DNA from: Streptomyces katrae
GTDB taxonomy: Bacteria > Actinomycetota > Actinomycetes > Streptomycetales > Streptomycetaceae
Assembly (NCBI RefSeq): GCF_000966975.1
Contig: NZ_JZWV01000027.1
Span: 1-17,036, forward strand
Direction: 5' to 3'
DNA length: 17,036 nucleotides
The translations under genes were made by a program, and so were the position numbers. Positions 5,472 through 12,657 of this stretch are shown here, in pieces (position 1 is the first letter of the stretch; each line of letters opens with the position of its first letter). The notes below the pieces were generated by a model. The model was not told the origin of the DNA, ran no database searches, and was given only the letters and a program-made list of their open reading frames with translations.

Positions 5472-6677
5472 TCAGCACCTCTCGCCCCCGGCCTGCACGG
5501 CCAGGAAGCCCGCCGCGAGCTGGGCGAGGGTGATGTGCCGGTACCAGCCGTGCCAGGAGCGGACACGGTACGCCCCCAGGCCGCAGCGCTCGGTGGCCCC
5601 CGCGAGGGCGTCACGGCCGTGCCGCCAGGCCGCGACCGCCTGCGCCAGCTCGTAGAGGGAGACGTTCGCCGGGCCGCGGGCGATGAAGTAGCGCCGCGGC
5701 TGCGGGTCCCCCGCCCGGCGGCAGGCGAGGAGCCAGCGCGCCATGCCGCCCGGCCTCGCGGCCGCCTGTCCGGCCGTCTGCACCGGCTCCGACGGGATGC
5801 GGCGCACCCACCACTCCCAGGAGCCGGCGTCCCTCGTGTCGGGGCCGACGGCCAGCCGGTCCCACTCGCGCTCCTCGGCGTACCGCTGCACCAGCCGGGA
5901 CACCCGGCGCCAGCCCGGATGGGGCAGCACGGGGTGGTCCGGAGGTACTCCCACCACGTGGGGGACGCCCTGCTCCTCCAGGTGGGCGCGGAAGGCCCGG
6001 TCACAGCCCAGCTGCGTATCGGCCACGACCCACATCCCCGCCGCGGCGCCACCGGGGGCCCGGGTCCGGAAGCGGTGGACGATGCGCCGTGCGAGCTCGG
6101 CCTTGGAGACGTGGCGGGCCTTGTCGGGAATGTGCGCGGCGCTGCGCCGGATCGGTTCGTTGTCCCAGTTGGGCGGCAGGTACAGCTCCCGGTCGACCAG
6201 GGCGGTGCCGGTCCGGGTGGACCAGGACGCCATCACCCCCACCTGGCAGGAGACGGCGCCGCCGAACGCCTCCGCATACTGCCGGGCGACCCCGGCCGAG
6301 GCGTAGCCCTTCTTCTTGAAGGCGGTCTCGTCGAGGACGAGGACACCGGTTCCGCTGTCGTCGGCGAGCCCTTCCACGACGTAGCGCATGGTGAAGTCGC
6401 GCAGACTGTCGGCATCCCATACCGACCGGCCGAGCAGATGCTGCTGCAGCCAGAACGCTCCGCTTTCCGCCGCGGCCGGCAGGATGCTTTCGGCCCTTAT
6501 GGTTCCCACGAGCAGGGAGCGGATGTATTCCTGGGCGTGATTCCTGAGGTCCGACCGCGAGAAGAACTGCTGTCCGACCTTTTCCAGGAGGTCGTCACAA
6601 CGCTCCCCCCACTCTTCCGCGGCCCTCTGCTCCGGTGTGACGTACGACGGTGCGAGCCATGCTGCCTGTGTATTCAT
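5472..6677 (-). CDS. IS701-like transposase, probably degenerate or domesticated
   Basis: A 401-aa protein of the DDE-type IS701/IS4-like family. Recognisable parts: an N-terminal region AEEWGERCDDLLEKVGQQFFSR written in family style, GVLVLDETAFKKKG with the first acidic residue D116, SCQVGVMASW, AGMWVVADTQLGCDR with the second acid D220, and YRVRSWHGWYRHITLAQLA near the end. Between residues 349 and 368 the family normally shows RW(A/x)IEE(x6)K before GL. Here it reads AAWRHGRDALAGATERCGLG, so the usual catalytic glutamate and lysine are not in register. The open frame extends upstream to 7391, but the conserved start is the ATG at 6677, preceded at some distance by GGGGGGAG. I saw no terminal inverted repeats or target duplication. 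It stands apart from the neighbouring operon, separated by a hairpin at 6754-6792. It may be a fossil or a recruited DNA-binding protein. Confidence 0.8.
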   Translation of the reverse strand: MNTQAAWLAPSYVTPEQRAAEEWGERCDDLLEKVGQQFFSRSDLRNHAQEYIRSLLVGTIRAESILPAAAESGAFWLQQHLLGRSVWDADSLRDFTMRYVVEGLADDSGTGVLVLDETAFKKKGYASAGVARQYAEAFGGAVSCQVGVMASWSTRTGTALVDRELYLPPNWDNEPIRRSAAHIPDKARHVSKAELARRIVHRFRTRAPGGAAAGMWVVADTQLGCDRAFRAHLEEQGVPHVVGVPPDHPVLPHPGWRRVSRLVQRYAEEREWDRLAVGPDTRDAGSWEWWVRRIPSEPVQTAGQAAARPGGMARWLLACRRAGDPQPRRYFIARGPANVSLYELAQAVAAWRHGRDALAGATERCGLGAYRVRSWHGWYRHITLAQLAAGFLAVQAGGERC

Positions 6678-6720
6678 TGCGGATTTCAACTCCCCCCAAG
6701 AGTCGATCTCAGCTCTGACC

Positions 6721-6744
6721 GATAACACTGATGACACTGATAAC
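6721..6744. repeat. 9-bp tandem repeat (2.7 copies) in the transposase-gene leader
   Basis: GATAACACT, GATGACACT and GATAAC follow each other with a 9-bp period, 44 bp upstream of the IS701-like start codon. The DNA is locally AT-rich. It could be an operator with helically phased sites or a replication-slippage product. Confidence 0.65.
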
Positions 6745-6753
6745 TTCGCACGC

Positions 6754-6792
6754 CCCCGGGGGCCCGGCCGGGTGCGGGCCGGGCCCCCGGGG
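6754..6792. terminator. 16-bp perfect hairpin ending the leuCD operon
   Basis: Arms 6754-6769 and 6777-6792 are perfectly complementary and entirely G-C, with a 7-base loop, just past the stop of the last operon gene (6803). This is a strong terminator for the minus-strand operon. Confidence 0.75.
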
Positions 6793-6802
6793 ACGGTTTC
6801 CC

Positions 6803-7585
6803 TCAGTAGTACTCGCCGTGGCGGTAGTCCCAGGAGGGGTAGATCTCCGACAGGTTCTCCATGATCACCGGGTAGTCGAGACCACGCCGGATGAGCACCG
6901 GTGCCGGGGAAACGGAGCGCTCCCCCTTCTGCACGGGTACGAGCACCCCCTCGGCGTCGACCATCGACACCATGACGCCCTGTTCGTGGCGGGTGTCCTC
7001 GTCCTTGTCGGGCTGGACGGAGGCCACGTAGTCGTCGGCGCAGACGATGAAGTCCGCCTCCTCCTCGATGCGCGTGCCGATGTTCTCGACCCGCCCCCTG
7101 TTGCCGACCCCCGAGGGGTTGGCGGAACTGGCGAAGACGAGCCGGCGCTCGGCCCACATCCGCTCGACCAGCTGCTCGGCGGGCCGCCCGAAACGGATCA
7201 CGAAGCAGCTGGTGCCGCGGGTGTCCGTGGCCAGCTCGCGGGTGGTCTCGTCGGGGAGCAGCGCCAGGGCCTCCTGGCGCCACGGCAGGATGCAGCCGAG
7301 CAGCACGTCCTGCTCCCAGTGCCGCTCGTAGAAGGCCAGGACCTCCTCGTTCAGCTCGGCCAGCTCCTTGAGCTGGTCCAGATCGGCGCACAGCACGACA
7401 CCGGGCTTGTTGCGGTTGCGCCGCTTGGCGTCGAACTTCCGCTCCAGACCACGGCCGTCCGTGGTCATCAGGATGTATCCGACCTTGGTCGCGCAGACGA
7501 CCAGGCCGCCCGGCGCGGACAGGGCTTCGAGGGCCTCGGGTACGGGTTCGCCCCGCCAGGGGCCCCGTGGGGTGTTGCTCGGCAT
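6803..7585 (-). CDS. Sua5/YciO/YrdC-domain protein, divergent (copy 2)
   Basis: A 260-aa protein. The YrdC fold binds ATP, bicarbonate and an amino acid and, in Sua5/TsaC, makes L-threonylcarbamoyl-AMP for tRNA t6A. Preserved here are the basic KRRNRNKP segment (residues 54-61), WRQEALALLPDE, TSCFVIRFGRP and FASSANPSGVGNRG (S154-A-N-P-S-G159), the nucleotide-binding signatures. The usual TDTVYGL loop is replaced by CATKVGYIL (residues 31-39), so the substrate site is altered. The C-terminal part (about 190-260) is unlike standard Sua5 and ends in aromatic IYPSWDYRHGEYY. The ATG at 7585 has only a distant GGAG. It is the last gene of the minus-strand operon, 113 bp after the PEBP gene, with a 9-bp tandem repeat in that gap. 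Function is unknown; a specialised carbamoyl-adenylate-forming or binding role is inference. Confidence 0.75.
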   Translation of the reverse strand: MPSNTPRGPWRGEPVPEALEALSAPGGLVVCATKVGYILMTTDGRGLERKFDAKRRNRNKPGVVLCADLDQLKELAELNEEVLAFYERHWEQDVLLGCILPWRQEALALLPDETTRELATDTRGTSCFVIRFGRPAEQLVERMWAERRLVFASSANPSGVGNRGRVENIGTRIEEEADFIVCADDYVASVQPDKDEDTRHEQGVMVSMVDAEGVLVPVQKGERSVSPAPVLIRRGLDYPVIMENLSEIYPSWDYRHGEYY

Positions 7586-7605
7586 CGGAATGTCGCTCCG
7601 CTCTT

Positions 7606-7632
7606 GTGGAACTCGTGGAACTCGTGGAATCC
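7606..7632. repeat. Three 9-bp tandem repeats upstream of YrdC copy 2
   Basis: GTGGAACTC (7606-7614), GTGGAACTC (7615-7623) and GTGGAATCC (7624-7632), 21 bp before the start codon at 7585 on the minus strand. The spacing equals that of the repeat at 6721-6744, although the words differ. Confidence 0.7.
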
Positions 7633-7698
7633 GTACGGACGCACGGGGATGTGGATGGCGCGGTGGCGGCCGCCGGGCAGCGGCCGGGGGCCGCTCGG

Positions 7699-8220
7699 CT
7701 ACTCGCCCTGCCCGGCGGTCCGGGCGAGGCCGGTGATCGCGCCCCGGGCCAGGGAGTTCACCGTCAGGTGGAAGCCGACGAGGGCGGCCGGGGTCTGCTG
7801 GTCGACCGGGAGCCCGTCCACGCCCAGGGCGTGGACGGCGAAGATGTACCGGTGCTCGCGGTCCCCCGCCGGCGGCGCGGCGCCCACGAAGCCGAGGGAG
7901 CCGAGGTCGTTGAGCAGCTCCCGCCCGGTTCCGGGCTCCCCGCCGGCCGGCAGGCCGTGCACGTGCGGGGGGATGTCGGCCAGGATCCAGTGCCAGACGC
8001 CACCCGGGGTGGGAGCGTCCGGGTCGAAGCAGGTCACCGCGTAGGAAGCGGTTCCCTCCGGGCCCGGCTCCCAGCTGAGGGCGGGGCTGAGGTTCCCGCC
8101 CGAGGCCAGCTGGGCCTCGGACAGCCGGTCGCCGTCCCGGACGTCGTCGGAGACGACCTTCAGCTCGGGCAGCTCCGGGAGGAAGTCATAGGGGTTGGGC
8201 GGGGTCGGACGGGTCAGCAC
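7699..8220 (-). CDS. PEBP-family protein, YbhB/YbcL type (copy 1)
   Basis: A 173-aa phosphatidylethanolamine-binding-protein family member. Visible signatures are the substrate-pocket segments NLSPALSWEPGPEGTASYAV, the D66-P-D-A-P motif, GGVWHWILADIP (W76-H77-W78), VGAAPPAGDREHRYIF (H123-R124-Y125) and the terminal helix LARGAITGLARTAG. The length is typical of E. coli YbhB/YbcL. There is no signal peptide, so it is probably cytosolic. The GTG at 8220 is supported by GAAGGAG six bases upstream. Its biochemical role in bacteria is unclear; the fold binds small anionic ligands. It lies 67 bp downstream of the exporter gene within the operon. A second, divergent PEBP protein is encoded at 12658-13224, so the locus uses this fold twice. 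Confidence 0.88.
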   Translation of the reverse strand: MLTRPTPPNPYDFLPELPELKVVSDDVRDGDRLSEAQLASGGNLSPALSWEPGPEGTASYAVTCFDPDAPTPGGVWHWILADIPPHVHGLPAGGEPGTGRELLNDLGSLGFVGAAPPAGDREHRYIFAVHALGVDGLPVDQQTPAALVGFHLTVNSLARGAITGLARTAGQGE

Positions 8221-8287
8221 GGTGTGCTCCTTCGTAACGGGGACAGGGGTGGGGGCGGGGACGGGTGAGGTGCGGTCGTCGCGGGTG

Positions 8288-9541
8288 TCATCGCACGGAC
8301 ACGGGCGGGGTGCCGGACGCGGCGGGGGCCCGGCCTTCCGGCCCGCCGTCCGGGCCGGTCTCCTGCGGCCGTCGCGCCACCAGCCGGGCCGCGACGGCCT
8401 GGCCGGCCACCACCAGCACGGCGCAGCCCGCCACGGCCTCGGCGGCGCTGCCGCCGGAGCCGAGCCACAGGCCCGCGCCGATCAGCAGGACCGCCTGGAC
8501 GATGCCCTGGCGCCGCTCCAGGCCGCGGGTCACCCGCTGGCGCTCCGCGTCGGACAGCCCGGCCATGGCCGGGCCGAGGAAGCCCATCGTGGTGGGCCGG
8601 ACGGTGCCGCCCGCCAGGCCCAGCAGGGCGGTGCCGCCGGCGGTGGCGAGCAGGCCGCCGGGGACGAGGAGGAGCAGGCCGAGCACCATGGCCCCGCTGC
8701 TGAGCCAGAAGAGGGTGGTCGCCGAGTACCGGCGCTGCCAGGCCAGGGACAGCCTTACGGACAGCAGCCCGCACAGGGTGTACAGGCCCAGCACCGCGCC
8801 GAACATGGTCACGGAGAGCCGTTCCCCGAAGAACAGCAGCAGCGGCAGCAGGAAGGTGTAGGCGGTCAGCAGCACGGCGCGGGACACGGAGTAGTACGAG
8901 GCCCAGAGCCGTACCTGCCAGGGCGGCACGCGGCCCGGCCCGGTCGCCGCCACGGCGCCGGCGCCCGGCTCCGCCGCCTTCGCGCGCAGTCCGCCCCGGC
9001 CGCCCGGCAGGACGGAGAGGGCGGCGACGGCGCAGCCCAGCGCCGACAGCAGGAAGGGGGCCCGGTCGTACTGGGCGTAGGCCACCGCTCCGAGGACGCC
9101 CGCGGCGAAGGAGATGAGGAACATGCCCGCCTGGGTCCGTGCCTCCCGGGTGCGGAAGCGCTCGCCGGAGAGCAGGGTCGAGGCGAGGGCCGCGTCCGTC
9201 CCGGCCGTCAGGCAGAAGCCCAGACCGGCGAGCAGCTGGGAGACGACCGCGATCCCGGTGGAGACCGGCGCCAGCAGGACCAGCAGGCCCGCGAGTTTGA
9301 CGGCCTCCCCCGCCACCAGGCAGCCCGCCAGCGACAGCCGCCGCCGGAGGGGGGCCACGACGTGGTCCCCCAGGGCCGCGGTGACCCCGTAGAGGGCGAG
9401 CAGGGCCGCCGTGGCCAGTGGGCCGAAACCCTGCTGGGTGAGGAAGACGACGACGACCGGCAGGTGGAAGTAGGCGCGGGAGACGATGCGGTAGGCCTGC
9501 ACCCGCGCGGCGTACCGGGCCCGCTCCTTCTCGTCGTTCAT
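8288..9541 (-). CDS. MFS transporter, probable exporter
   Basis: A 417-aa integral membrane protein with about twelve hydrophobic segments, for example AYFHLPVVVVFL, AALLALYGVTAAL, VKLAGLLVLLAPV, VVSQLLAGLGFCLTAG, AGMFLISFAAGVLGAV, TAYTFLLPLLLFF, MFGAVLGLYTLCGLL and GGTALLGLAGG. Basic loops such as VAPLRRRLSLAGC and a long central loop at about residues 185-215 separate the two six-helix halves. It resembles MFS drug/metabolite transporters more than sugar symporters, but the substrate cannot be read from sequence. Its ATG overlaps the stop of YrdC copy 1 (ATGA at 9538-9541), indicating translational coupling. In this operon it would export the product of the enzymes encoded around it or remove a toxic compound (inference). 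Confidence 0.85.
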   Translation of the reverse strand: MNDEKERARYAARVQAYRIVSRAYFHLPVVVVFLTQQGFGPLATAALLALYGVTAALGDHVVAPLRRRLSLAGCLVAGEAVKLAGLLVLLAPVSTGIAVVSQLLAGLGFCLTAGTDAALASTLLSGERFRTREARTQAGMFLISFAAGVLGAVAYAQYDRAPFLLSALGCAVAALSVLPGGRGGLRAKAAEPGAGAVAATGPGRVPPWQVRLWASYYSVSRAVLLTAYTFLLPLLLFFGERLSVTMFGAVLGLYTLCGLLSVRLSLAWQRRYSATTLFWLSSGAMVLGLLLLVPGGLLATAGGTALLGLAGGTVRPTTMGFLGPAMAGLSDAERQRVTRGLERRQGIVQAVLLIGAGLWLGSGGSAAEAVAGCAVLVVAGQAVAARLVARRPQETGPDGGPEGRAPAASGTPPVSVR

Positions 9542-10182
9542 CGCTCCAGACCCGGCAGGTACGGGGCGAGCTCCGCGGCCGCCAGATCTCCCTGGCGGAC
9601 GATGGCGGGCGTGTCCAGCAGGCTGACGATGGTGCTGCTGCGGGTGAACTTCGAGGGGGCGGCCGCGCGGACGATGAGGTCGCAGTGCTCGCCTATGTGC
9701 TCGTAGGCGATGTCGAACGTGACCAGGCCCTCGTCCATGGTGCCGCTGATGTTCGCCGAGGTGGCGGCGATGGCCAGCCCGCTGTAGAGCGACAGCTGGT
9801 TCAGCGTCCGGCTGACGTTGTGGACGACGGACACGGTGTCCTTGCCGGAGGTGACCCAGTCCGGTACGAGCTCCCGCTTGCGCATGACGAGGTTCAGCGG
9901 CCCCGGCCAGAAGCGCTCCACCAGTGCCTCGACGTCCACCCCCTCCGGCCGGCGGGCCCAGCGCACCCAGTCCGAGGGACTGGAGACGAACAGGGTCAGC
10001 GGCTTGCTGCCGTCGCGGCGCTTCATGTCGTACAGGCGCTCGCAGGACCGCTCCAGGAACGGGTTGCAGAAGATGCCGTAGTTGGTGTCGGTCTGGGCGG
10101 CCACCACCGCCCCCGCCCGCAGGGCGTCGGCGGCCCGGCGGATCCCGTCGCCGTCGGCCTCGTCGATGATCTCCGCGCTCAT
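9538..10182 (-). CDS. Sua5/YciO/YrdC-family protein, canonical-looking (copy 1)
   Basis: A 214-aa single-domain protein of the length of TsaC/YrdC. It keeps the substrate loop QTDTNYGI (T31-D-T-N-Y-G36), the basic YDMKRRDGSKPLTLFV (K54-R-R...K60-P), FWPGPLNLVM (W92-P-G-P), AATSANISG (S142-A-N-I-S-G147) and SSTIV near 183. These are the residues that bind ATP and the carboxylated amino acid in threonylcarbamoyl-AMP synthases. It lacks the C-terminal Sua5 domain. An active enzyme making an N-carboxy-aminoacyl adenylate is therefore plausible, but its setting between leuD and an MFS gene argues against the housekeeping tRNA role. Start and stop both overlap neighbours by ATGA (10179-10182 with leuD, 9538-9541 with the MFS gene), so stoichiometric co-expression is likely. 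Confidence 0.87.
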   Translation of the reverse strand: MSAEIIDEADGDGIRRAADALRAGAVVAAQTDTNYGIFCNPFLERSCERLYDMKRRDGSKPLTLFVSSPSDWVRWARRPEGVDVEALVERFWPGPLNLVMRKRELVPDWVTSGKDTVSVVHNVSRTLNQLSLYSGLAIAATSANISGTMDEGLVTFDIAYEHIGEHCDLIVRAAAPSKFTRSSTIVSLLDTPAIVRQGDLAAAELAPYLPGLER

Positions 10183-10820
10183 GCGACCTCCACCCCCGAG
10201 TCCTCGAAGACGTCCTCGACCTGTCCGTTGGTACGCGGCATCCAGAAGGGCCGGGACGCCTCGTGGCGACCGATGGCCTCCTCGGCCTCGGCGGCGAGGT
10301 CGATGAGGTCCAGTCCGCGGGTGAGCCGGTAGCGCGCCCCCTCGTCGAGGAAGAAGGGCTCCGCGACCACGCCCGCGGCCTCGCAGGTGACCGTGGCCCG
10401 CAGCAGGTCGACGGTCACCTCGGCCGTGGCGTCCGCCGTGACCGCGTCCATGACCTTCCGGGTGGCGGCGGCGTCGAGGGTGACGGGCACCAGGCCCACG
10501 TTGGGCAGGTTGTTGCGGAAGATGTCGGCGAAGCTCGGTGCGATCACCGCCTTGAAGCCGAAGTCCCGCAGCGCCCAGGGCGCGTGCTCCCGCGAGGAGC
10601 CGCAGCCGAAGTTGGGGCCGGAGACCAGGACGGTGGCGCCCGCGCGCTCGGGGCGGTTCAGGACGAACTCCGGGTCACGGCGCCACTTCTGGAACAGGCC
10701 GTCCTGGAAGCCGGTCCGTTCGACCCGCTTCATCCACACGGCCGGGATGATCTGGTCCGTGTCCACGTCGGAGGCGTCCAGCGGGACCCCCCGGCCATGA
10801 ATTACCTCTACTTTGAGCAT
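10179..10820 (-). CDS. leuD: 3-isopropylmalate dehydratase small subunit (LeuD-type)
   Basis: A 213-aa small subunit of an aconitase-superfamily isomerase. The family signatures DVDTDQIIPA (residues 18-27) and the active-site loop GPNFGCGSSREHAPWAL are intact, followed by FADIFRNNLPNVGLVPV. With LeuC it forms the heteromer that interconverts 2- and 3-substituted malates by dehydration and rehydration. The ATG at 10820 has AAGGA six bases upstream, 60 bp after leuC. It is about 15 residues longer at the C-terminus than usual LeuD. It is co-directional with leuC and translationally coupled to YrdC copy 1. There is no leuA, leuB or regulatory element of leucine biosynthesis here, so a specialised isomerase or an extra copy is as likely as the housekeeping gene. 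Confidence 0.9.
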   Translation of the reverse strand: MLKVEVIHGRGVPLDASDVDTDQIIPAVWMKRVERTGFQDGLFQKWRRDPEFVLNRPERAGATVLVSGPNFGCGSSREHAPWALRDFGFKAVIAPSFADIFRNNLPNVGLVPVTLDAAATRKVMDAVTADATAEVTVDLLRATVTCEAAGVVAEPFFLDEGARYRLTRGLDLIDLAAEAEEAIGRHEASRPFWMPRTNGQVEDVFEDSGVEVA

Positions 10821-10880
10821 TCTTGATCCTTAGTCAGAAAAGGGATCCACCCGCAGGGGCGGCCGTTCGGGCGCGGGACC

Positions 10881-12278
10881 TCAGGAAATCTCCGCGCTGC
10901 CGGCCAGACGCCCGAGCAGGGCGGTCGCCGCGGCCGTCTCGGGGGACACCAGGTGGGTACGGGCTCCGGGCCCCTGCCGTCCCTCGAAGTTCCGGTTCGA
11001 GGTGGAGGCGGAGTGGGTGCCGGCGGGCACCCGGTCGCCGTTGACGGCGATGCACATCGAGCAGCCCGGATTGCGCCACTCGAAACCGGCTTCCGTGAAG
11101 ACGCGGTCCAGGCCCTCGGCCTCCGCCTGGCGCTTGATCCGTTCCGAGCCGGGCACGACGAGGGCCGTCACCTCGGCGGCGACCTTGTGCCCCTCGACGA
11201 CCTTGGCCGCCGCCCGCAGGTCGTCCATGCGCCCGTTGGTGCAGGAGCCGATGAAGACGGTACGGATCGGGATGTCGGCCAGGCTCTGCCCCGCCCGGAG
11301 CCCCATGTAGTCGAGGGCGCGGCGGCCTGCCTCGCGGGACACCGGATCGGCCATGGTCTCGGGGTCCGGGACCCGTCCGTCGACCGGGACAGCCTGGCCG
11401 GGGTTGATCCCCCAGGTGACCATCGCGCGCAGCCCGTCCACGTCGACCACGACCTCCCGGTCGAACTCGGCGTCCGGGGCGCTGCGGTACGCGGCCCAGG
11501 CCTCCTTGGCCCGCTCCCAGTCCTCGCCCCGGGGGGCCCGCTCACGCCCCTCCAGGTAGGCGAAGGTCGTCTCGTCGGGGGCGATCATCCCGCTGCGGGC
11601 ACCGGCCTCGATGGCCATGTTGCACAGCGTCATCCGGCCTTCCATGCTCATGCGGTCGATGACGTCGCCCTGGAACTCGATGAGATGGCCGGTGCCGCCG
11701 TCGGTGCCGATGGCGCGGATCACCGCCAGGGCGATGTCCTTGGCGGTGGCCTCGGCCGAGGGCGTTCCCTCGACGAGGACGCGCATGCTCTTCGGCTTGG
11801 CGATGCGCAGCGTCTGGGTGGCCAGCACGTGCTCGACCTGGCTGGTGCCGATGCCGAAGGCGACCGCGCCGAACGCGCCGTGGGTGGCGGTGTGGCTGTC
11901 CCCGCAGACGATCAGCATGCCGGGCAGGGTGAGGCCCATCTGCGGGCCGATGACGTGCACGATGCCCTGTCCGAGGCTGTTCATGGGGTGGAGCTCCACC
12001 CCGAACTCCCTGCTGTTGCGGATCTGGAGCCCCAGCTGGCGGCGGCCGATGGAGTCGCTGAGCGGGACCTGCCGGCTCCGCGTCGGGACGTCGTGGTCGG
12101 CGGTGGCGACGGTCAGGTCAGGGCGGCGCACCTTCCGGCCCGCCTCCCGGAGCCCTTCGAAGGCCTGAGGGGAGGTCAGTTCGTGCAGCAGGTGCATGTC
12201 GACGTAGACGAGCTCACCGCCGGTCCCGTCGATGGTGTGCTCCGCCCAGACCCGCTCCAGCAGGGTGTTCCTGGCCAC
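10881..12278 (-). CDS. leuC: 3-isopropylmalate dehydratase large subunit (LeuC-type)
   Basis: A 465-aa large subunit carrying the [4Fe-4S] cluster. The cluster ligands are present: C346 in [10 protein letters not shown], and C406 and C409 in [13 protein letters not shown]. Also intact are the substrate-binding [45 protein letters not shown] and [11 protein letters not shown] segments. The length is close to actinobacterial LeuC. The GTG at 12278 gives the expected N-terminus [14 protein letters not shown] and has GAGG four bases upstream; an ATG just upstream is followed at once by a stop. It is the promoter-proximal gene of a six-gene operon, with an AT-richer upstream region carrying a GCCTTT-C-AAAGGC dyad. 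The expected activity is isomerisation of isopropylmalate or an analogue; which analogue is not visible. Confidence 0.92.
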   Translation of the reverse strand: MARNTLLERVWAEHTIDGTGGELVYVDMHLLHELTSPQAFEGLREAGRKVRRPDLTVATADHDVPTRSRQVPLSDSIGRRQLGLQIRNSREFGVELHPMNSLGQGIVHVIGPQMGLTLPGMLIVCGDSHTATHGAFGAVAFGIGTSQVEHVLATQTLRIAKPKSMRVLVEGTPSAEATAKDIALAVIRAIGTDGGTGHLIEFQGDVIDRMSMEGRMTLCNMAIEAGARSGMIAPDETTFAYLEGRERAPRGEDWERAKEAWAAYRSAPDAEFDREVVVDVDGLRAMVTWGINPGQAVPVDGRVPDPETMADPVSREAGRRALDYMGLRAGQSLADIPIRTVFIGSCTNGRMDDLRAAAKVVEGHKVAAEVTALVVPGSERIKRQAEAEGLDRVFTEAGFEWRNPGCSMCIAVNGDRVPAGTHSASTSNRNFEGRQGPGARTHLVSPETAAATALLGRLAGSAEIS

Positions 12279-12657
12279 GGCACCTCATTTCATATGGTGG
12301 ACTGCGTGATTACATTTTGAGACAGTAGCAATGACACATGCGCAACTCGGCTGCCTTTCAAAGGCTGAGACATGTAACAACAGGCGAATTCCCAAGCTGT
12401 AGATAGCCGTGCGGCAGCGATGCCTGCTGACGACAACTCTGACCCGGGCCGGCGAGCACCGGCAACCGAATCCATTGGCATCAGCCTGCGTTGGCAACCC
12501 CATGCCACCGCGGAACGTCCGAATGCTGCCGGGGCAGGAGGCTGCCGCCGTCTCCGCTGGTTTCCGGGGGCGCTCCGCAGCAGACTCGACGGCGGCGTCC
12601 GAAATTCCTGCTCCGCCCGTGGAGTTCACGCCTGGAAAGAAAGACGAGGAATTACGC
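12279..12657. other. Intergenic region upstream of leuC and of the second PEBP gene
   Basis: A divergent region of 379 bp. The first 120 bp next to leuC are AT-rich for this genome and contain a dyad (12353-12365) and the direct repeat TGAGACA at 12318-12324 and 12366-12372. The remainder is GC-rich with no gene I can support. An in-frame extension of the PEBP protein to 12409 is possible on paper but lacks conserved sequence. Confidence 0.6.
12353..12365. promoter_or_regulatory. Dyad GCCTTT-C-AAAGGC upstream of leuC
   Basis: A perfect 13-bp odd palindrome, 75 bp before the leuC start, inside the AT-rich promoter-like part of the divergent region. It is a candidate operator for the operon. 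Confidence 0.4.

Noticed and set aside
5370..6725. A 451-codon plus-strand open frame across the transposase gene
   Set aside because: It is an antisense shadow; it would also read through the 27-bp hairpin. The minus frame has recognisable transposase motifs.
6721..6744. CRISPR array
   Set aside because: The repeats are only 9 bp, directly tandem and without spacers.
5399..6800. A complete insertion sequence bounded by terminal inverted repeats
   Set aside because: The hairpin arms at 5399-5459 and 6754-6792 are each self-complementary and do not match each other. No direct target duplication was found.
6678..7391. N-terminal extension of the IS701-like protein to 7391
   Set aside because: The extra residues are antisense-like, low-complexity sequence that overlaps YrdC copy 2 in the same strand direction and crosses its terminator. 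The family start is at 6677.
8195..9706. A 503-codon open frame on the plus strand
   Set aside because: It lies antisense to the MFS gene with the typical G/A/Q/R-rich composition of a GC-bias shadow frame. The minus frame encodes a clear 12-helix transporter.
10953..12320. A 455-codon open frame on the plus strand
   Set aside because: It is the exact antisense of leuC and rich in V, H, G and D. LeuC motifs on the minus strand are unambiguous.
12409..12657. N-terminal extension of PEBP copy 2
   Set aside because: It has no conservation, whereas the ATG at 12658 has a good ribosome site and the family N-terminus.
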